Origin: WHTI01 sp963826105
GTDB taxonomy: Bacteria; Actinomycetota; CADDZG01; WHSQ01
Assembly: GCA_963826105.1 (NCBI GenBank)
Contig: CAWGWA010000004.1
Span: 1 to 25,861 of the forward strand
Reading direction: 5' to 3'
DNA length: 25,861 nt
Made by a program: the position numbers and the translations under genes. This document shows, piece after piece, positions 7,526-15,089 of this stretch (its first letter is position 1; each line of letters begins with the position of its first letter). A model generated the notes under the pieces. It was given only the letters and a program-made list of their open reading frames with translations. It was not told the DNA's origin and made no database searches.

Positions 7526-8790
7526 CACTTGTCTCGACGAATCGCGCTCGGCTCAGCCGGGCCGTCGTTCCTCGATCGAAGAGTCGTCCGGGCATCCAGG
7601 TTCAAGAGGCCCACGTTCCTGAAGTCCTCTTCGATCGGCCGATCATCGAGCACGCGAAGGCCGGGCTGCACGTGCCACGACTCGATCGTGCCCTCCCCCC
7701 TTTGGGTGAGGGAGAGGTGCAGCTGATAGAGGCCCGGCGTCAAAGGGAGGCCGGGCAGGTCGACGACGACCTCTGCAGTGCCCTCGCTCAGATCGGTGAA
7801 CGAACCGTCGGGACCCATACTCGAGGTGGCCATGGCCAGGACACCATCGGAGGAATAGAGCTCGAGCTTTGCGTGCACGTGCCGAAGCTCTCGAGGGATG
7901 TTGGCTAGGAACGTGAAGCTGCACTTATCGCCGCTCATCACCGCGTGACCGGTTCCCGCGTCGGGAGAGTCCACCGACCACGACACGAGCCGGGGGCCGG
8001 AGCCGTCGGCGAGCATCGCCTCCTCGCTCGGCACGATGAGGTCGAAGTAGGTCTGCATCACGTCCGCGGTCGGCCCATCGGCGATCACCCGGCCCCCATT
8101 CAGCAAAACGGACCGAGTGCACAGCCGCTTGACGGCGCCCATGTTGTGGCTGATGAAGACGACGGTGCGCCCCTCGCGCCCGATCTCACTCATGCGTCCG
8201 AAGCATTTGTTCTGGAACTCCTGGTCCCCGACGGCCAGAACCTCGTCAACCAACATGACCTCCGGGTCGAGGTGAGCGGCGACGCTGAATGCCAGGCGCA
8301 TCTGCATCCCGCTCGAGTAGCGCTTGACCGGGGTGTCGATGAACCGCTCCAAGCCCGAGAAAGCGACGATCTCATCGAACTTTGAGACGATCTCGGCTCG
8401 GCTCATCCCGAGGATGGCGCCGTTCATGAACACGTTCTCTCGCCCGGTGAGTTCCGGATGGAATCCGGTTCCGACCTCGAGCAATGAGCCGACACGCCCG
8501 CGCACGATCACGCGGCCTGAGGTCGGATGGGTGATGTGAGACATGATCTTCAGCGCGGTTGATTTGCCGGCCCCGTTCCGACCGATGAGGGCGATCGCCT
8601 CACCTGGAGCGACGTCGAAGGAAACGTCCTCGAGCGCCCAGAGCTCCCTGCGAGCACGTGCCTCGGCCCCTTTCTTCCAGCCGGTCAGGCGGGCAACGAG
8701 ATCATCCCGGAAGGTCCACGACCGGTGAGCCTCGCGTCCCAGGACGTAGCGCTTGGAAACCGCCTGAACCTCGATCGCGGGAGTGCCCAT
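7525..8790 (-). CDS. wzt: ABC transporter ATP-binding protein with C-terminal glycan-binding domain (Wzt)
   Basis: ATPase of the polysaccharide exporter, 421 residues. It starts at ATG 8790 (MGTPAIEVQAVSKRYVLG), sharing one base with the wzm stop (TGATG). Walker A is GRNGAGKST, the signature motif is YSSGMQMRLAF (the Wzt form of LSGGQ), Walker B is VMLVDEVLAVGD and the H-loop is FISHNMGAV. After about residue 265 it continues with a beta-rich domain of some 140 residues (LVSWSVDSPDAGTGH to HVQPGLRVL). This matches the Wzt C-terminal carbohydrate-binding domain, which in characterised systems recognises a modified non-reducing end before export. An extended frame reaching 9576 is only a shadow of wzm. 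Confidence 0.93.
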   Translation of the reverse strand: MGTPAIEVQAVSKRYVLGREAHRSWTFRDDLVARLTGWKKGAEARARRELWALEDVSFDVAPGEAIALIGRNGAGKSTALKIMSHITHPTSGRVIVRGRVGSLLEVGTGFHPELTGRENVFMNGAILGMSRAEIVSKFDEIVAFSGLERFIDTPVKRYSSGMQMRLAFSVAAHLDPEVMLVDEVLAVGDQEFQNKCFGRMSEIGREGRTVVFISHNMGAVKRLCTRSVLLNGGRVIADGPTADVMQTYFDLIVPSEEAMLADGSGPRLVSWSVDSPDAGTGHAVMSGDKCSFTFLANIPRELRHVHAKLELYSSDGVLAMATSSMGPDGSFTDLSEGTAEVVVDLPGLPLTPGLYQLHLSLTQRGEGTIESWHVQPGLRVLDDRPIEEDFRNVGLLNLDARTTLRSRNDGPAEPSAIRRDK

Positions 8791-9611
8791 CAGATGACGT
8801 CCGCGAAGGTCTGCTCTGTGCGCAGGAAGTACACCCATCCGGTGGTCAAGAGCGTGAGGACCACCGCTCCCGACGACAGCAGGAACGCACCGGGGGCCGG
8901 TCCACCGGCCAGGGCCCAGCGGAACAGCTCGACGATCCCTACCATCGGGTTCAGTGAGTAGAGGGCTCGCAGAGCTCCATCCGGAACGAGTCTCCCCGGA
9001 TAGATCACCGGCGTGAGGAACAACCACAACTGCAGAAGCACCGGCACGACGAAGCCGACGTCTCGGTAGCGAACGTTGATGGCGGCCAGCCACACCGAGA
9101 TGCTGAACGCGGTAAGCACGAGGGCCAGGAACAGGACCGGCAACAGAAGGATCGTGAGGTGGAACCCGACACCGTAGGCCGGAAGAAGCACGAAAAGCAG
9201 CAGCAGCGATACCGCGAAGTCCACCAGCGGCGTAAGGACGGTGGAGGCCGGCAGCAGGATCCTCGGGAAGTACACCTTGGTGATCAACGACGCGTTTCCC
9301 AGCATGCTCTGGGAAGTCAGAGTCACGGAGTTGGCGAAGTAGGACCACGGCAGGAGTCCCGACAGGACGAATACGGGATACGGGATGCCGTCGGAGGGGA
9401 TCTTGGCGACTCGTCCGAAGACGATCGTGAAGACGATCATGATCGTCAGCGGTTGGAGGATCGACCAGGCCACCCCAACGAATGTCTGGCGGTAGCGCAC
9501 CTTGATGTTGCGCTGGATCAGGAAGCCCAGGAGTTCTCGATTGCGCCAGAAAGTAGACGGCCTGGGTCGGGGCCATCGTTGAGGAGCTTCAACCACGGTG
9601 ACTTGTGTCAT
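8790..9611 (-). CDS. wzm: ABC-2 type polysaccharide export permease (Wzm)
   Basis: Membrane subunit of the exporter, 273 residues, with six predicted membrane segments. The soluble N-terminus contains the conserved RNIKVRYRQTFVGVAWSILQP before the first helix. Later motifs include GLLPWSYFANSV, SLITKVYFPRILLP, INVRYRDVGFVVP and the LTPVIYPGRLVP loop with NPMVGIVELFRWAL, all typical of Wzm/TagG permeases. It moves undecaprenyl-linked glycan across the cytoplasmic membrane together with Wzt. It is the first gene of its chain and faces a divergent sulfotransferase gene across a 64-base spacer, so the promoter should lie there. GGGGTG sits just before the ATG. Confidence 0.93.
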   Translation of the reverse strand: MTQVTVVEAPQRWPRPRPSTFWRNRELLGFLIQRNIKVRYRQTFVGVAWSILQPLTIMIVFTIVFGRVAKIPSDGIPYPVFVLSGLLPWSYFANSVTLTSQSMLGNASLITKVYFPRILLPASTVLTPLVDFAVSLLLLFVLLPAYGVGFHLTILLLPVLFLALVLTAFSISVWLAAINVRYRDVGFVVPVLLQLWLFLTPVIYPGRLVPDGALRALYSLNPMVGIVELFRWALAGGPAPGAFLLSSGAVVLTLLTTGWVYFLRTEQTFADVI

Positions 9612-9629
9612 TTCACCCCGAATGTCCGT

Positions 9630-9646
9630 TCCCTCCGAGGGAGGGA
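9630..9646. promoter_or_regulatory. Short perfect hairpin in the wzm / sulfotransferase divergent spacer
   Basis: TCCCTCC, a GAG loop, then GGAGGGA form a perfect 7-base-pair inverted repeat within the only spacer between two divergent genes. It could be an operator or a 5' leader hairpin. On the plus strand its right arm also resembles a Shine-Dalgarno sequence, but it is too far (about 30 bases) from the ATG at 9676 to serve as one. Confidence 0.25.
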
Positions 9647-9675
9647 TTCAGCAGTGCAGGCCGTACCCCTCTGAT

Positions 9676-10494
9676 ATGACGCCCACAGTGCTGTTCCTGC
9701 ACATCCCGAGGACCGCCGGATCGACCCTCCACGGCATCATGAAGAAGCAATATGCCGACGACGAGATGTTCACCGGACAGCTGCTCTTCGGTGATGAGAT
9801 CGCAAACTTCACCGCGCTCCCGGAGGAACGGAAGAAGAAGCTCAGGATCGTCAAGGGCCACTTCGCCCATGGCGTACACGAGTTGATCCCGGGGGGCGAA
9901 GGCGCCTACATGACTTTCCTGAGGGATCCGATCGATCGGGTCGTATCCCTCTATCACTTCATCAGACGTCGCCCCGATAACTCGCTCCATGAGGCGGCCA
10001 CGACCATGACACTCAAGGACTTCGTCGCCTCGGGGGTCGCTCCCACCCACACCGACAACGGCATGACCCGGTTCCTGGGTGGCGCGGCGATGGACGACTT
10101 CGGCACCATCACGGACGAGGTGCTCGACCGCGCCATCTCCAACCTGGAGGCGTGCGAGGTGATCGGTCTCACCGAGCGCTTCGATGAGTCGTTGCTTCTT
10201 TGCCGGAAGGCGTTCGGCTGGAACGAGCCGGTCTTCTACGAGAGGCAGAACGTCACGCAGAACCGCCCCGCCATCGAGACGCTCGATGCCGAGACGCTGC
10301 ATGCGATCGAAGCAACGAACCAGCTCGACTCGATCCTGTTCGAGAAAGGCGTGGCGTTGTTCGAAGAGCGGCTCGCGGCGCTTGGGCCTGCGTTCCAGGC
10401 ACGCATCGCAACCTTCAAGGTCACGAACCCGACCTACGGGATCCTCCGCCGCCGCGTCAACGTCTGGCGAGCCCGCCGCCAAACGGCAGGCTAG
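9676..10494 (+). CDS. Sulfotransferase (PAPS-dependent, Sulfotransfer_2 type), copy 1
   Basis: Predicted to transfer sulfate from PAPS to a hydroxyl of the polysaccharide, in the cytoplasm. It has 272 residues. The start ATG 9676 is chosen because the domain begins at once: TVLFLHIPRTAGSTLHGIM is the 5'-phosphosulfate loop, with Arg where many members have Lys. The 3'-phosphate site is TFLRDPIDRVVSLYHF (about residues 76-91). NRPAIETLD and the C-terminal LFEERLAALG align with the second copy at 16276-17088, so the two are paralogs. The gene stands alone on the plus strand between two minus-strand chains and ends 10 bases from the convergent acetyltransferase stop. Homologous proteins can act on small molecules, but the location favours the glycan. 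Confidence 0.88.
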   Translation: MTPTVLFLHIPRTAGSTLHGIMKKQYADDEMFTGQLLFGDEIANFTALPEERKKKLRIVKGHFAHGVHELIPGGEGAYMTFLRDPIDRVVSLYHFIRRRPDNSLHEAATTMTLKDFVASGVAPTHTDNGMTRFLGGAAMDDFGTITDEVLDRAISNLEACEVIGLTERFDESLLLCRKAFGWNEPVFYERQNVTQNRPAIETLDAETLHAIEATNQLDSILFEKGVALFEERLAALGPAFQARIATFKVTNPTYGILRRRVNVWRARRQTAG

Positions 10495-10513
10495 AGAAAG
10501 CTTGCTAGAGAAA
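10491..10513. repeat. Direct repeat CTAGAGAAA carrying both convergent stop codons
   Basis: CTAGAGAAA occurs at 10491-10499 and again at 10505-10513, a 14-base period. The palindromic CTAG in the first copy supplies the TAG stop of the plus-strand sulfotransferase. The CTAG in the second copy supplies the TAG stop of the minus-strand acetyltransferase. No terminator hairpin separates the two genes. It may be a local duplication. Confidence 0.55.
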
Positions 10514-11176
10514 ACGTGAGATGAAGGCGTCGACGTCCTCGGAGCAGATCAGGTCAGCGTGCTCCGAGATCTTCTCGTCCGGCCAGTCCCACCACGCGAT
10601 CTTCTCGAGCGCCTCGATCTGTTCGTCGCTGAAGCGCCTGCGGATCTCCCGCGCCGGGTTGCCCGCGACGATCGCGTAGGGGCGCACGTCCTTGGCGACC
10701 ATCGCACGGGTCGCAACGACTGCGCCGTTGCCGATCGTGACACCCGAGGCGATCGTCGCGCGGTAGCCGATCCACACGTCGTTGCCGACGATGGTCTCGC
10801 CCTTCGTGTAGGGCCCATCGACCCCCATCTTCCCGTGGAGCACTCCGCGCAGAGGGAACGTCGTGACCCGATCGGTGCGGTGCTCGGTCCCCAAGAGGAA
10901 CTCCGCGTCCTCGGCGATACCGCAGAAGTGGCCGATCCGGAGTTTGGGCTCGGAATCGTCGCCGGTCCACGCGCCGCGGATGAGCGGTCGGGCGATGCAA
11001 TGCCGCCCCATCTCGACGATCCCACGATCGATCATCTGATCGAAGTCGTAGTGGATCAACTCGCGACCGAGAAGACGGGCCGCTGCGTTCATCGCGCGCC
11101 GCCGGATACTAGGAGCCATACGCTGAACCGCGTCGGACTGGACGATCCTCTCAGCCGCTCGCCGTCGTCGCTTCAC
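10505..11176 (-). CDS. O-acetyltransferase, left-handed beta-helix (xenobiotic acetyltransferase family)
   Basis: Acetyl-CoA-dependent acetyltransferase of 223 residues. The GTG start at 11176 overlaps the stop of the upstream GT2 gene as GTGA. After a basic N-terminus, hexapeptide repeats build the helix: IGHFCGIAEDAEFLLG, then TIVGNDVWIGYRATIASGV, then IGNGAVVATRAMVAKDV. The catalytic His is in LLGTEHRTDRVTTFPL, and the C-terminal arm is YAIVAGNPAREIRRRF with EKIAWWDWP. This is the fold and end pattern of VatD/CatB-like enzymes. In a glycan locus the likely substrate is a sugar hydroxyl rather than an antibiotic. It is the last gene of the long minus-strand chain. Confidence 0.88.
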   Translation of the reverse strand: MKRRRRAAERIVQSDAVQRMAPSIRRRAMNAAARLLGRELIHYDFDQMIDRGIVEMGRHCIARPLIRGAWTGDDSEPKLRIGHFCGIAEDAEFLLGTEHRTDRVTTFPLRGVLHGKMGVDGPYTKGETIVGNDVWIGYRATIASGVTIGNGAVVATRAMVAKDVRPYAIVAGNPAREIRRRFSDEQIEALEKIAWWDWPDEKISEHADLICSEDVDAFISRFL

Positions 11177-12099
11177 GAGCCACCCCCCGCAGCACGTCCG
11201 CCGAGTGCCCTGAACGTGCGCCGGCCGAAGACGCCACGCGATCGATCGGCGACCCTCTGGAACTCCATGGCCTCGGGAACGAACACGATCTCGGAGGGTG
11301 CTCCCAGAGCGCGGTTCACTGTGCGCCTGAGCCGGCGAAGCCCGATCACGTCGGTCACGGAGAGGCCGAGGTCCGCAGTCCTGAGAGCGCGGCTCACCCC
11401 GGGCGTCTCGAGCGCCTTGCTGCGGACCCTCTCGACGTCGTCCATGTAGCCGTCGCGCTGCGCCACCGATCGCTGGCCCTCGACGAATCGGAAGCATCCC
11501 AAGGGAGCGAAGACCGTATGGAGCTGTGCGTGCGTCGCGAAGCGCGTCCACAGCTCGTAGTCGGCCGCCAGTGGATACGACTCGTCCAGTCCTCCGCCGG
11601 CCCGCTCCCAGAGCGAGCGACGCCAGAAGGTTGACTCCTGCGGAATGAAACGGTGGATCTTCCGGCTGATCGTGTGCCACCGCGACCACACTTCCGGAAG
11701 TGTCACCGCGACGGGGCGGCCCTCCGAGTCGATCGCGGTGTGCGACCCGGTGATCCATTCGATCTCGGGGAAGCGCGTGAAGATCTCGGCAACGGTCCCC
11801 AAGGCCCCGGGGAGGAGGGTGTCGTCGGAGTTCAGGTAGCCCATGATCTCGCCCGTGGTCTTCCCGAACCCCTTGTTGACCGCGTTGTAGTGCCCGGAGT
11901 CGGGCTCGGAGATCCAGAAGTGGAGGCGGTCGGAGTATCCGCGAATCACCTCGGCGGATCCGTCGGAGCTGGCGCCGTCGACCACGACGTACTCGAGGTT
12001 CGGATATCCCTGATCGAGGACCGATTCGAGAGCGCCGCGGATCAGATGAGCCTGGTTGAAGTTGGGGGTCACGAGGGCGATCGACGGCATCTCAGGCAT
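11173..12099 (-). CDS. GT2-family glycosyltransferase
   Basis: GT-A glycosyltransferase of 308 residues. The start is ATG 12099 (MPEMPSIALVTPNFNQAHLI), chosen because GGGAGG lies 5-6 bases upstream. It overlaps the end of the methyltransferase gene by 8 bases; ATG 12090 is an alternative. Key motifs are YVVVDGASSDGSAEVI, SEPDSGHYNAVNKGF, the metal/donor site GYLNSDDTLLPG, and the FIPQESTFWRRSLWE acceptor region. PLAADYELWTRFA carries the likely catalytic Asp. These resemble the GT2 at 6563-7525, so the two may be distant paralogs with different sugars. The C-terminal 70 residues are Arg-rich. Confidence 0.9.
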   Translation of the reverse strand: MPEMPSIALVTPNFNQAHLIRGALESVLDQGYPNLEYVVVDGASSDGSAEVIRGYSDRLHFWISEPDSGHYNAVNKGFGKTTGEIMGYLNSDDTLLPGALGTVAEIFTRFPEIEWITGSHTAIDSEGRPVAVTLPEVWSRWHTISRKIHRFIPQESTFWRRSLWERAGGGLDESYPLAADYELWTRFATHAQLHTVFAPLGCFRFVEGQRSVAQRDGYMDDVERVRSKALETPGVSRALRTADLGLSVTDVIGLRRLRRTVNRALGAPSEIVFVPEAMEFQRVADRSRGVFGRRTFRALGGRAAGGGS

Positions 12100-12934
12100 C
12101 GGAACCTCCCGGCACATAGGCCGCGTTGTCCCGGTCACCGGCGAGCTTGCGATACCCATAGGAGGTCATGAGTTCATCGATCTCGGATGCCTCGTTCCCG
12201 GCTCGCTCCAGATTCGCGCCGACCGTTTCGACCAACACGATACGCGGACGACATCCTTGAATGGTTGCTTCCATCCCCCGTAGCGCGGCCATCTCGTATC
12301 CCTCAACGTCGATCTTGATCGCGTTGACATCGGACAGATCCAGACCGCCGGATGCCACGAGGCCGTCAAGCGAGCGGACGGCAACGGTCCCGACCGCCGA
12401 CCCGTCGGAAGCGAGTAGCGACCGCCGCCCGACATCGAGGGGGTCGTCGGCCGGAGCGAAGAGCGTGAGGTGGTCCTCCCGCTCGCCCAGGGCGAACTCG
12501 TGAACCTCAACGACATCCTGCAACTCGTTGATCGCGACGTTCTCGCTGGCGATGCGAGCGCTGTCGGGGGCCGGCTCGATCGCCACGACCCGGCCCCCGG
12601 AGCCGAGGTGTCGGCCGATCTCGACCGAGAAGAGCCCGATGTTGGCGCCGACGTCAACGAACACGTCGCCGGGGCGCAGGTTGCGGACGAGTCGCTCGAT
12701 CTCGTGTCTCGAATACTCGCCGTAGACAAAGAGTTGCTCCTGGAGGGGATCATCGAGATCGAGCCGGAACCGGGCCCCCGACCTCACCGTGACCCAACGG
12801 CGTTCGGCGCGGCCCATAGCCCGCCCCAGTACCGAGAAGAACCGAAACGCACGCCACCTCAGACGGGGCCAGCGCGTCAACGCGGTAGACACCCGACGCC
12901 CAAGGCTCATCCAACTCCAACGGATCGCTTTCAC
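12092..12934 (-). CDS. FkbM-family SAM-dependent methyltransferase
   Basis: O-methyltransferase of 280 residues. The GTG start at 12934 overlaps the upstream GT4 stop (GTGA), and GGGAGG lies 5-6 bases before it. The basic N-terminus is followed by the SAM-binding motif VFVDVGANIGLFSVEIG (about residue 95), then VAIEPAPDSARIASEN with the acidic ribose contact. The FkbM signature IKIDVEGYEMAALRGM comes near residue 215. It probably methylates a sugar hydroxyl. In ABC-exported glycans, methylation of the non-reducing end can stop extension and mark the chain for Wzt. Because this Wzt has a C-terminal binding domain, a capping role is plausible but unproven. Confidence 0.88.
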   Translation of the reverse strand: MKAIRWSWMSLGRRVSTALTRWPRLRWRAFRFFSVLGRAMGRAERRWVTVRSGARFRLDLDDPLQEQLFVYGEYSRHEIERLVRNLRPGDVFVDVGANIGLFSVEIGRHLGSGGRVVAIEPAPDSARIASENVAINELQDVVEVHEFALGEREDHLTLFAPADDPLDVGRRSLLASDGSAVGTVAVRSLDGLVASGGLDLSDVNAIKIDVEGYEMAALRGMEATIQGCRPRIVLVETVGANLERAGNEASEIDELMTSYGYRKLAGDRDNAAYVPGGSDA

Positions 12935-14022
12935 GAGGGCCTCCCGTAGCGATCGGTGAGCTCCAGCATCCGTTCCGCGCATGCCTTGGGCGAGTACTCC
13001 TCGATCACCATCGCAGCGCGTTCCACGAGTGGTGCCAGAGTGGCCGGAGAACGTATCGCGTCGATGATGGCAGCCGCCAGGGCACCGGCATCCTCGGGAG
13101 GAACCAGTACTCCGGCGCCCCCACCGCGGAGCAACCGCCGAGGGCCGCCCGGACAAGTTGTCGAGATAACCGGCACACCGAGCGCCATCGCTTCCGCGAT
13201 CGCCAGACCGAAACCCTCGCGTCGCGCGGGATGCACGAACAGATCCGCAGAGGCGACCGCCGGATAAGGGTTCTCGACCTCGCCCCTGATCTGTACGCGG
13301 TCCTTGAGACCGGCGGCGACAACCTGCTCTCGCAGGGAGCGCCGGCCGGGCCCGGTGCCGAGCACGACCAGTTCCCAGTCCCCCAAACGATCACCCACTT
13401 CGGCGAGGGCCCCCACCAGTACGTCGAATCCTTTGTGCACGCTGATTCGACCGCAGGCGACCAGACGCACGGACGCCGTCTTGCTCTCCCTGCGCGCTCC
13501 GAGAGAGCGGATCTCATCGACGTCCACCGGGTTCTCGACCAGCTCGAGCGGAGGTGGGTTCCCGAGGAAAGCACCCAGATGATCCAGGAGATCACTCGAG
13601 ACCGCCGCGATCGCGGGAGCGTTCCGGTAGGTGCGCTTCTGAAGGATCGGGAGCAAGCGCTTCCTCGGCGAGAGCTCCGACATCCCGAAGTTCACGAACG
13701 ATGCCTCCCACGGAACGACGGGTACATTAGCTCGCCGTCCCGCGAACAGAACGTAAGGCGAGATGAACTCCGGCGATGAGAGGGCGAGAGTCGGCCGCTC
13801 CGACCCGAAGTACGACGCCACCGCACCGGTCGAACGCACGGCGCGGGCATGACCAAGTCCGATCCGCCGGGTCGTTCCGTCATGCTCCATGCCGGCCGGC
13901 CCATCGATCGTGACCAGATCGAGGCGCGCACCGAGGTCGTTGAACCCGCGACTCAGCCAGCGCGCGATGCGATCGAAGGCACCAGTGCTCTGGGTCACGA
14001 GAGCGATGTCCGCGGGTCTCAC
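12931..14022 (-). CDS. GT4-family glycosyltransferase
   Basis: GT-B retaining glycosyltransferase of 363 residues. The GTG start at 14022 overlaps the upstream stop (GTGA). The N-terminal domain begins DIALVTQSTGAFDRIARWLS and includes VPWEASFVNFGM. The C-terminal domain has LVACGRISVHKGFDVLVGAL with the conserved Lys, then VVLGTGPGRRSL, then the donor E-x7-E in REGFGLAIAEAMALGVPVI (about residue 285). It lies in an unbroken run of overlapping glycosyltransferase genes. The sugar is unknown. Confidence 0.9.
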   Translation of the reverse strand: MRPADIALVTQSTGAFDRIARWLSRGFNDLGARLDLVTIDGPAGMEHDGTTRRIGLGHARAVRSTGAVASYFGSERPTLALSSPEFISPYVLFAGRRANVPVVPWEASFVNFGMSELSPRKRLLPILQKRTYRNAPAIAAVSSDLLDHLGAFLGNPPPLELVENPVDVDEIRSLGARRESKTASVRLVACGRISVHKGFDVLVGALAEVGDRLGDWELVVLGTGPGRRSLREQVVAAGLKDRVQIRGEVENPYPAVASADLFVHPARREGFGLAIAEAMALGVPVISTTCPGGPRRLLRGGGAGVLVPPEDAGALAAAIIDAIRSPATLAPLVERAAMVIEEYSPKACAERMLELTDRYGRPS

Positions 14023-15089
14023 AGGACCGCCTCGAGCTGGCGCAGCAGGTTGCGAGCCGATGACTCCCACGACACCGACGAACGCACTAGGTCCCCGGCC
14101 GTCGCGCCGTATCTGACTCCGTCCTCCGAAAGTACATCGGCGAGGGCCCTCGCGAAGGCATCGGGTTCGGCAGGAGCACCGGCGGCGGCTCCTTCCGAGG
14201 CCAGGTAGTGGCCCACATAGGTGTTGTCCGCGGCCGCGATCGGTACCCCGAGTGCTGCCGCTTCCATGATCGCGATCGAGTGAGAGTCGTAGCGCGAGGC
14301 GAAGGCGAACGCCCGCGCGCGGCAAAGGTGGTCCCACTTGTCATCGCCCTCAACGGGACCCTCGATCAGGACGTCGTGAACGCCGCGCTTCTCGGCGTAC
14401 CGCTCGAGATCCGCGCGCCCCTCCTCTCCCGTACCGCGCATGACCAACGGGGGCCGTGGGGTCGGGAGCCGAGAGAACGCGTCGATAAGGATGTCGAGCC
14501 CTTTGTGATGGATGTCGTACCGCCCGATCCACAGGAGGTAGCCACCGCTTCCTCCGTCCCAATTCCGATCGGGAGGTACATCGACGGCGTTAGGCGCGAC
14601 GATTATGGGGCATTCAGCCCCAACGGCACTGATGTTGCGCTGTTCCCCTTCGAAGAAGACGTGCACTGCGGAGGCTCCTTCGATCACGGTTCTTTCCGAA
14701 GTGTTTCGCCACAGGAGCTTGGTCGCCCTGCTTCGGGCCAGCACCTCGGGCTCGTAGGCGCCGTGCGGGACCAACACATAAGGCACGCCGGCCTGCCGGG
14801 CGAGCCTCGCTCCCCAGAGGTTGTAGGGCGTCCATCCAGAGTGGAGGAACAGAACGTCATGACCGGGAAGGATCTCCTTGAGGCCCTTCGGGTACTGCAG
14901 TGAATGGCGCAGTCGCAGCGCAACGCTCCGGAAGGTCACGCCCTCCTGCTTGCCGACCATGTTTCCGCCCGCGCACGCTACCGATACATCGGCACCGGCT
15001 CGAGCCATACCGCGGGCCCACCCTCGGACCGATAGGGCCGGGCCTCCATCGGCCGTAAGCGTTTGGGGAAAGAAGTGGAGGACCTTCAT
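14019..15089 (-). CDS. GT4-family glycosyltransferase (D-x7-E variant)
   Basis: GT-B glycosyltransferase of 356 residues. It starts at ATG 15089, overlapping the preceding stop as ATGA. The N-terminus MKVLHFFPQTLTADGGPALS has the acceptor-side Gly-Gly loop, followed by FLHSGWTPYNLWGA and VLVPHGAYEPEVL. The C-terminal domain has LLWIGRYDIHHKGLDILIDAF, then MRGTGEEGRADL. The donor motif is RYDSHSIAIMEAAALGVPI, where the first Glu of E-x7-E is Asp. That substitution is conservative, so the enzyme is probably still active. It is one of three consecutive GT4 genes. Confidence 0.9.
   Translation of the reverse strand: MKVLHFFPQTLTADGGPALSVRGWARGMARAGADVSVACAGGNMVGKQEGVTFRSVALRLRHSLQYPKGLKEILPGHDVLFLHSGWTPYNLWGARLARQAGVPYVLVPHGAYEPEVLARSRATKLLWRNTSERTVIEGASAVHVFFEGEQRNISAVGAECPIIVAPNAVDVPPDRNWDGGSGGYLLWIGRYDIHHKGLDILIDAFSRLPTPRPPLVMRGTGEEGRADLERYAEKRGVHDVLIEGPVEGDDKWDHLCRARAFAFASRYDSHSIAIMEAAALGVPIAAADNTYVGHYLASEGAAAGAPAEPDAFARALADVLSEDGVRYGATAGDLVRSSVSWESSARNLLRQLEAVL

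Noticed and set aside
6812..7726. Plus-strand open frame of about 300 codons across a GT2 gene and the wzt end
   Set aside because: It runs antisense through two well-supported genes, with a composition typical of a shadow frame.
8791..9576. Upstream extension of the wzt frame across wzm (open to 9576)
   Set aside because: The clear Wzm permease is encoded in another frame here, and the translated extension is Arg/Pro-rich without motifs. Wzt begins at ATG 8790 coupled to the wzm stop.
9613..10482. Long open frame antisense to sulfotransferase copy 1
   Set aside because: It mirrors codon periodicity of a real gene in GC-rich DNA; its translation has no family features, while the plus strand has the PAPS motifs.
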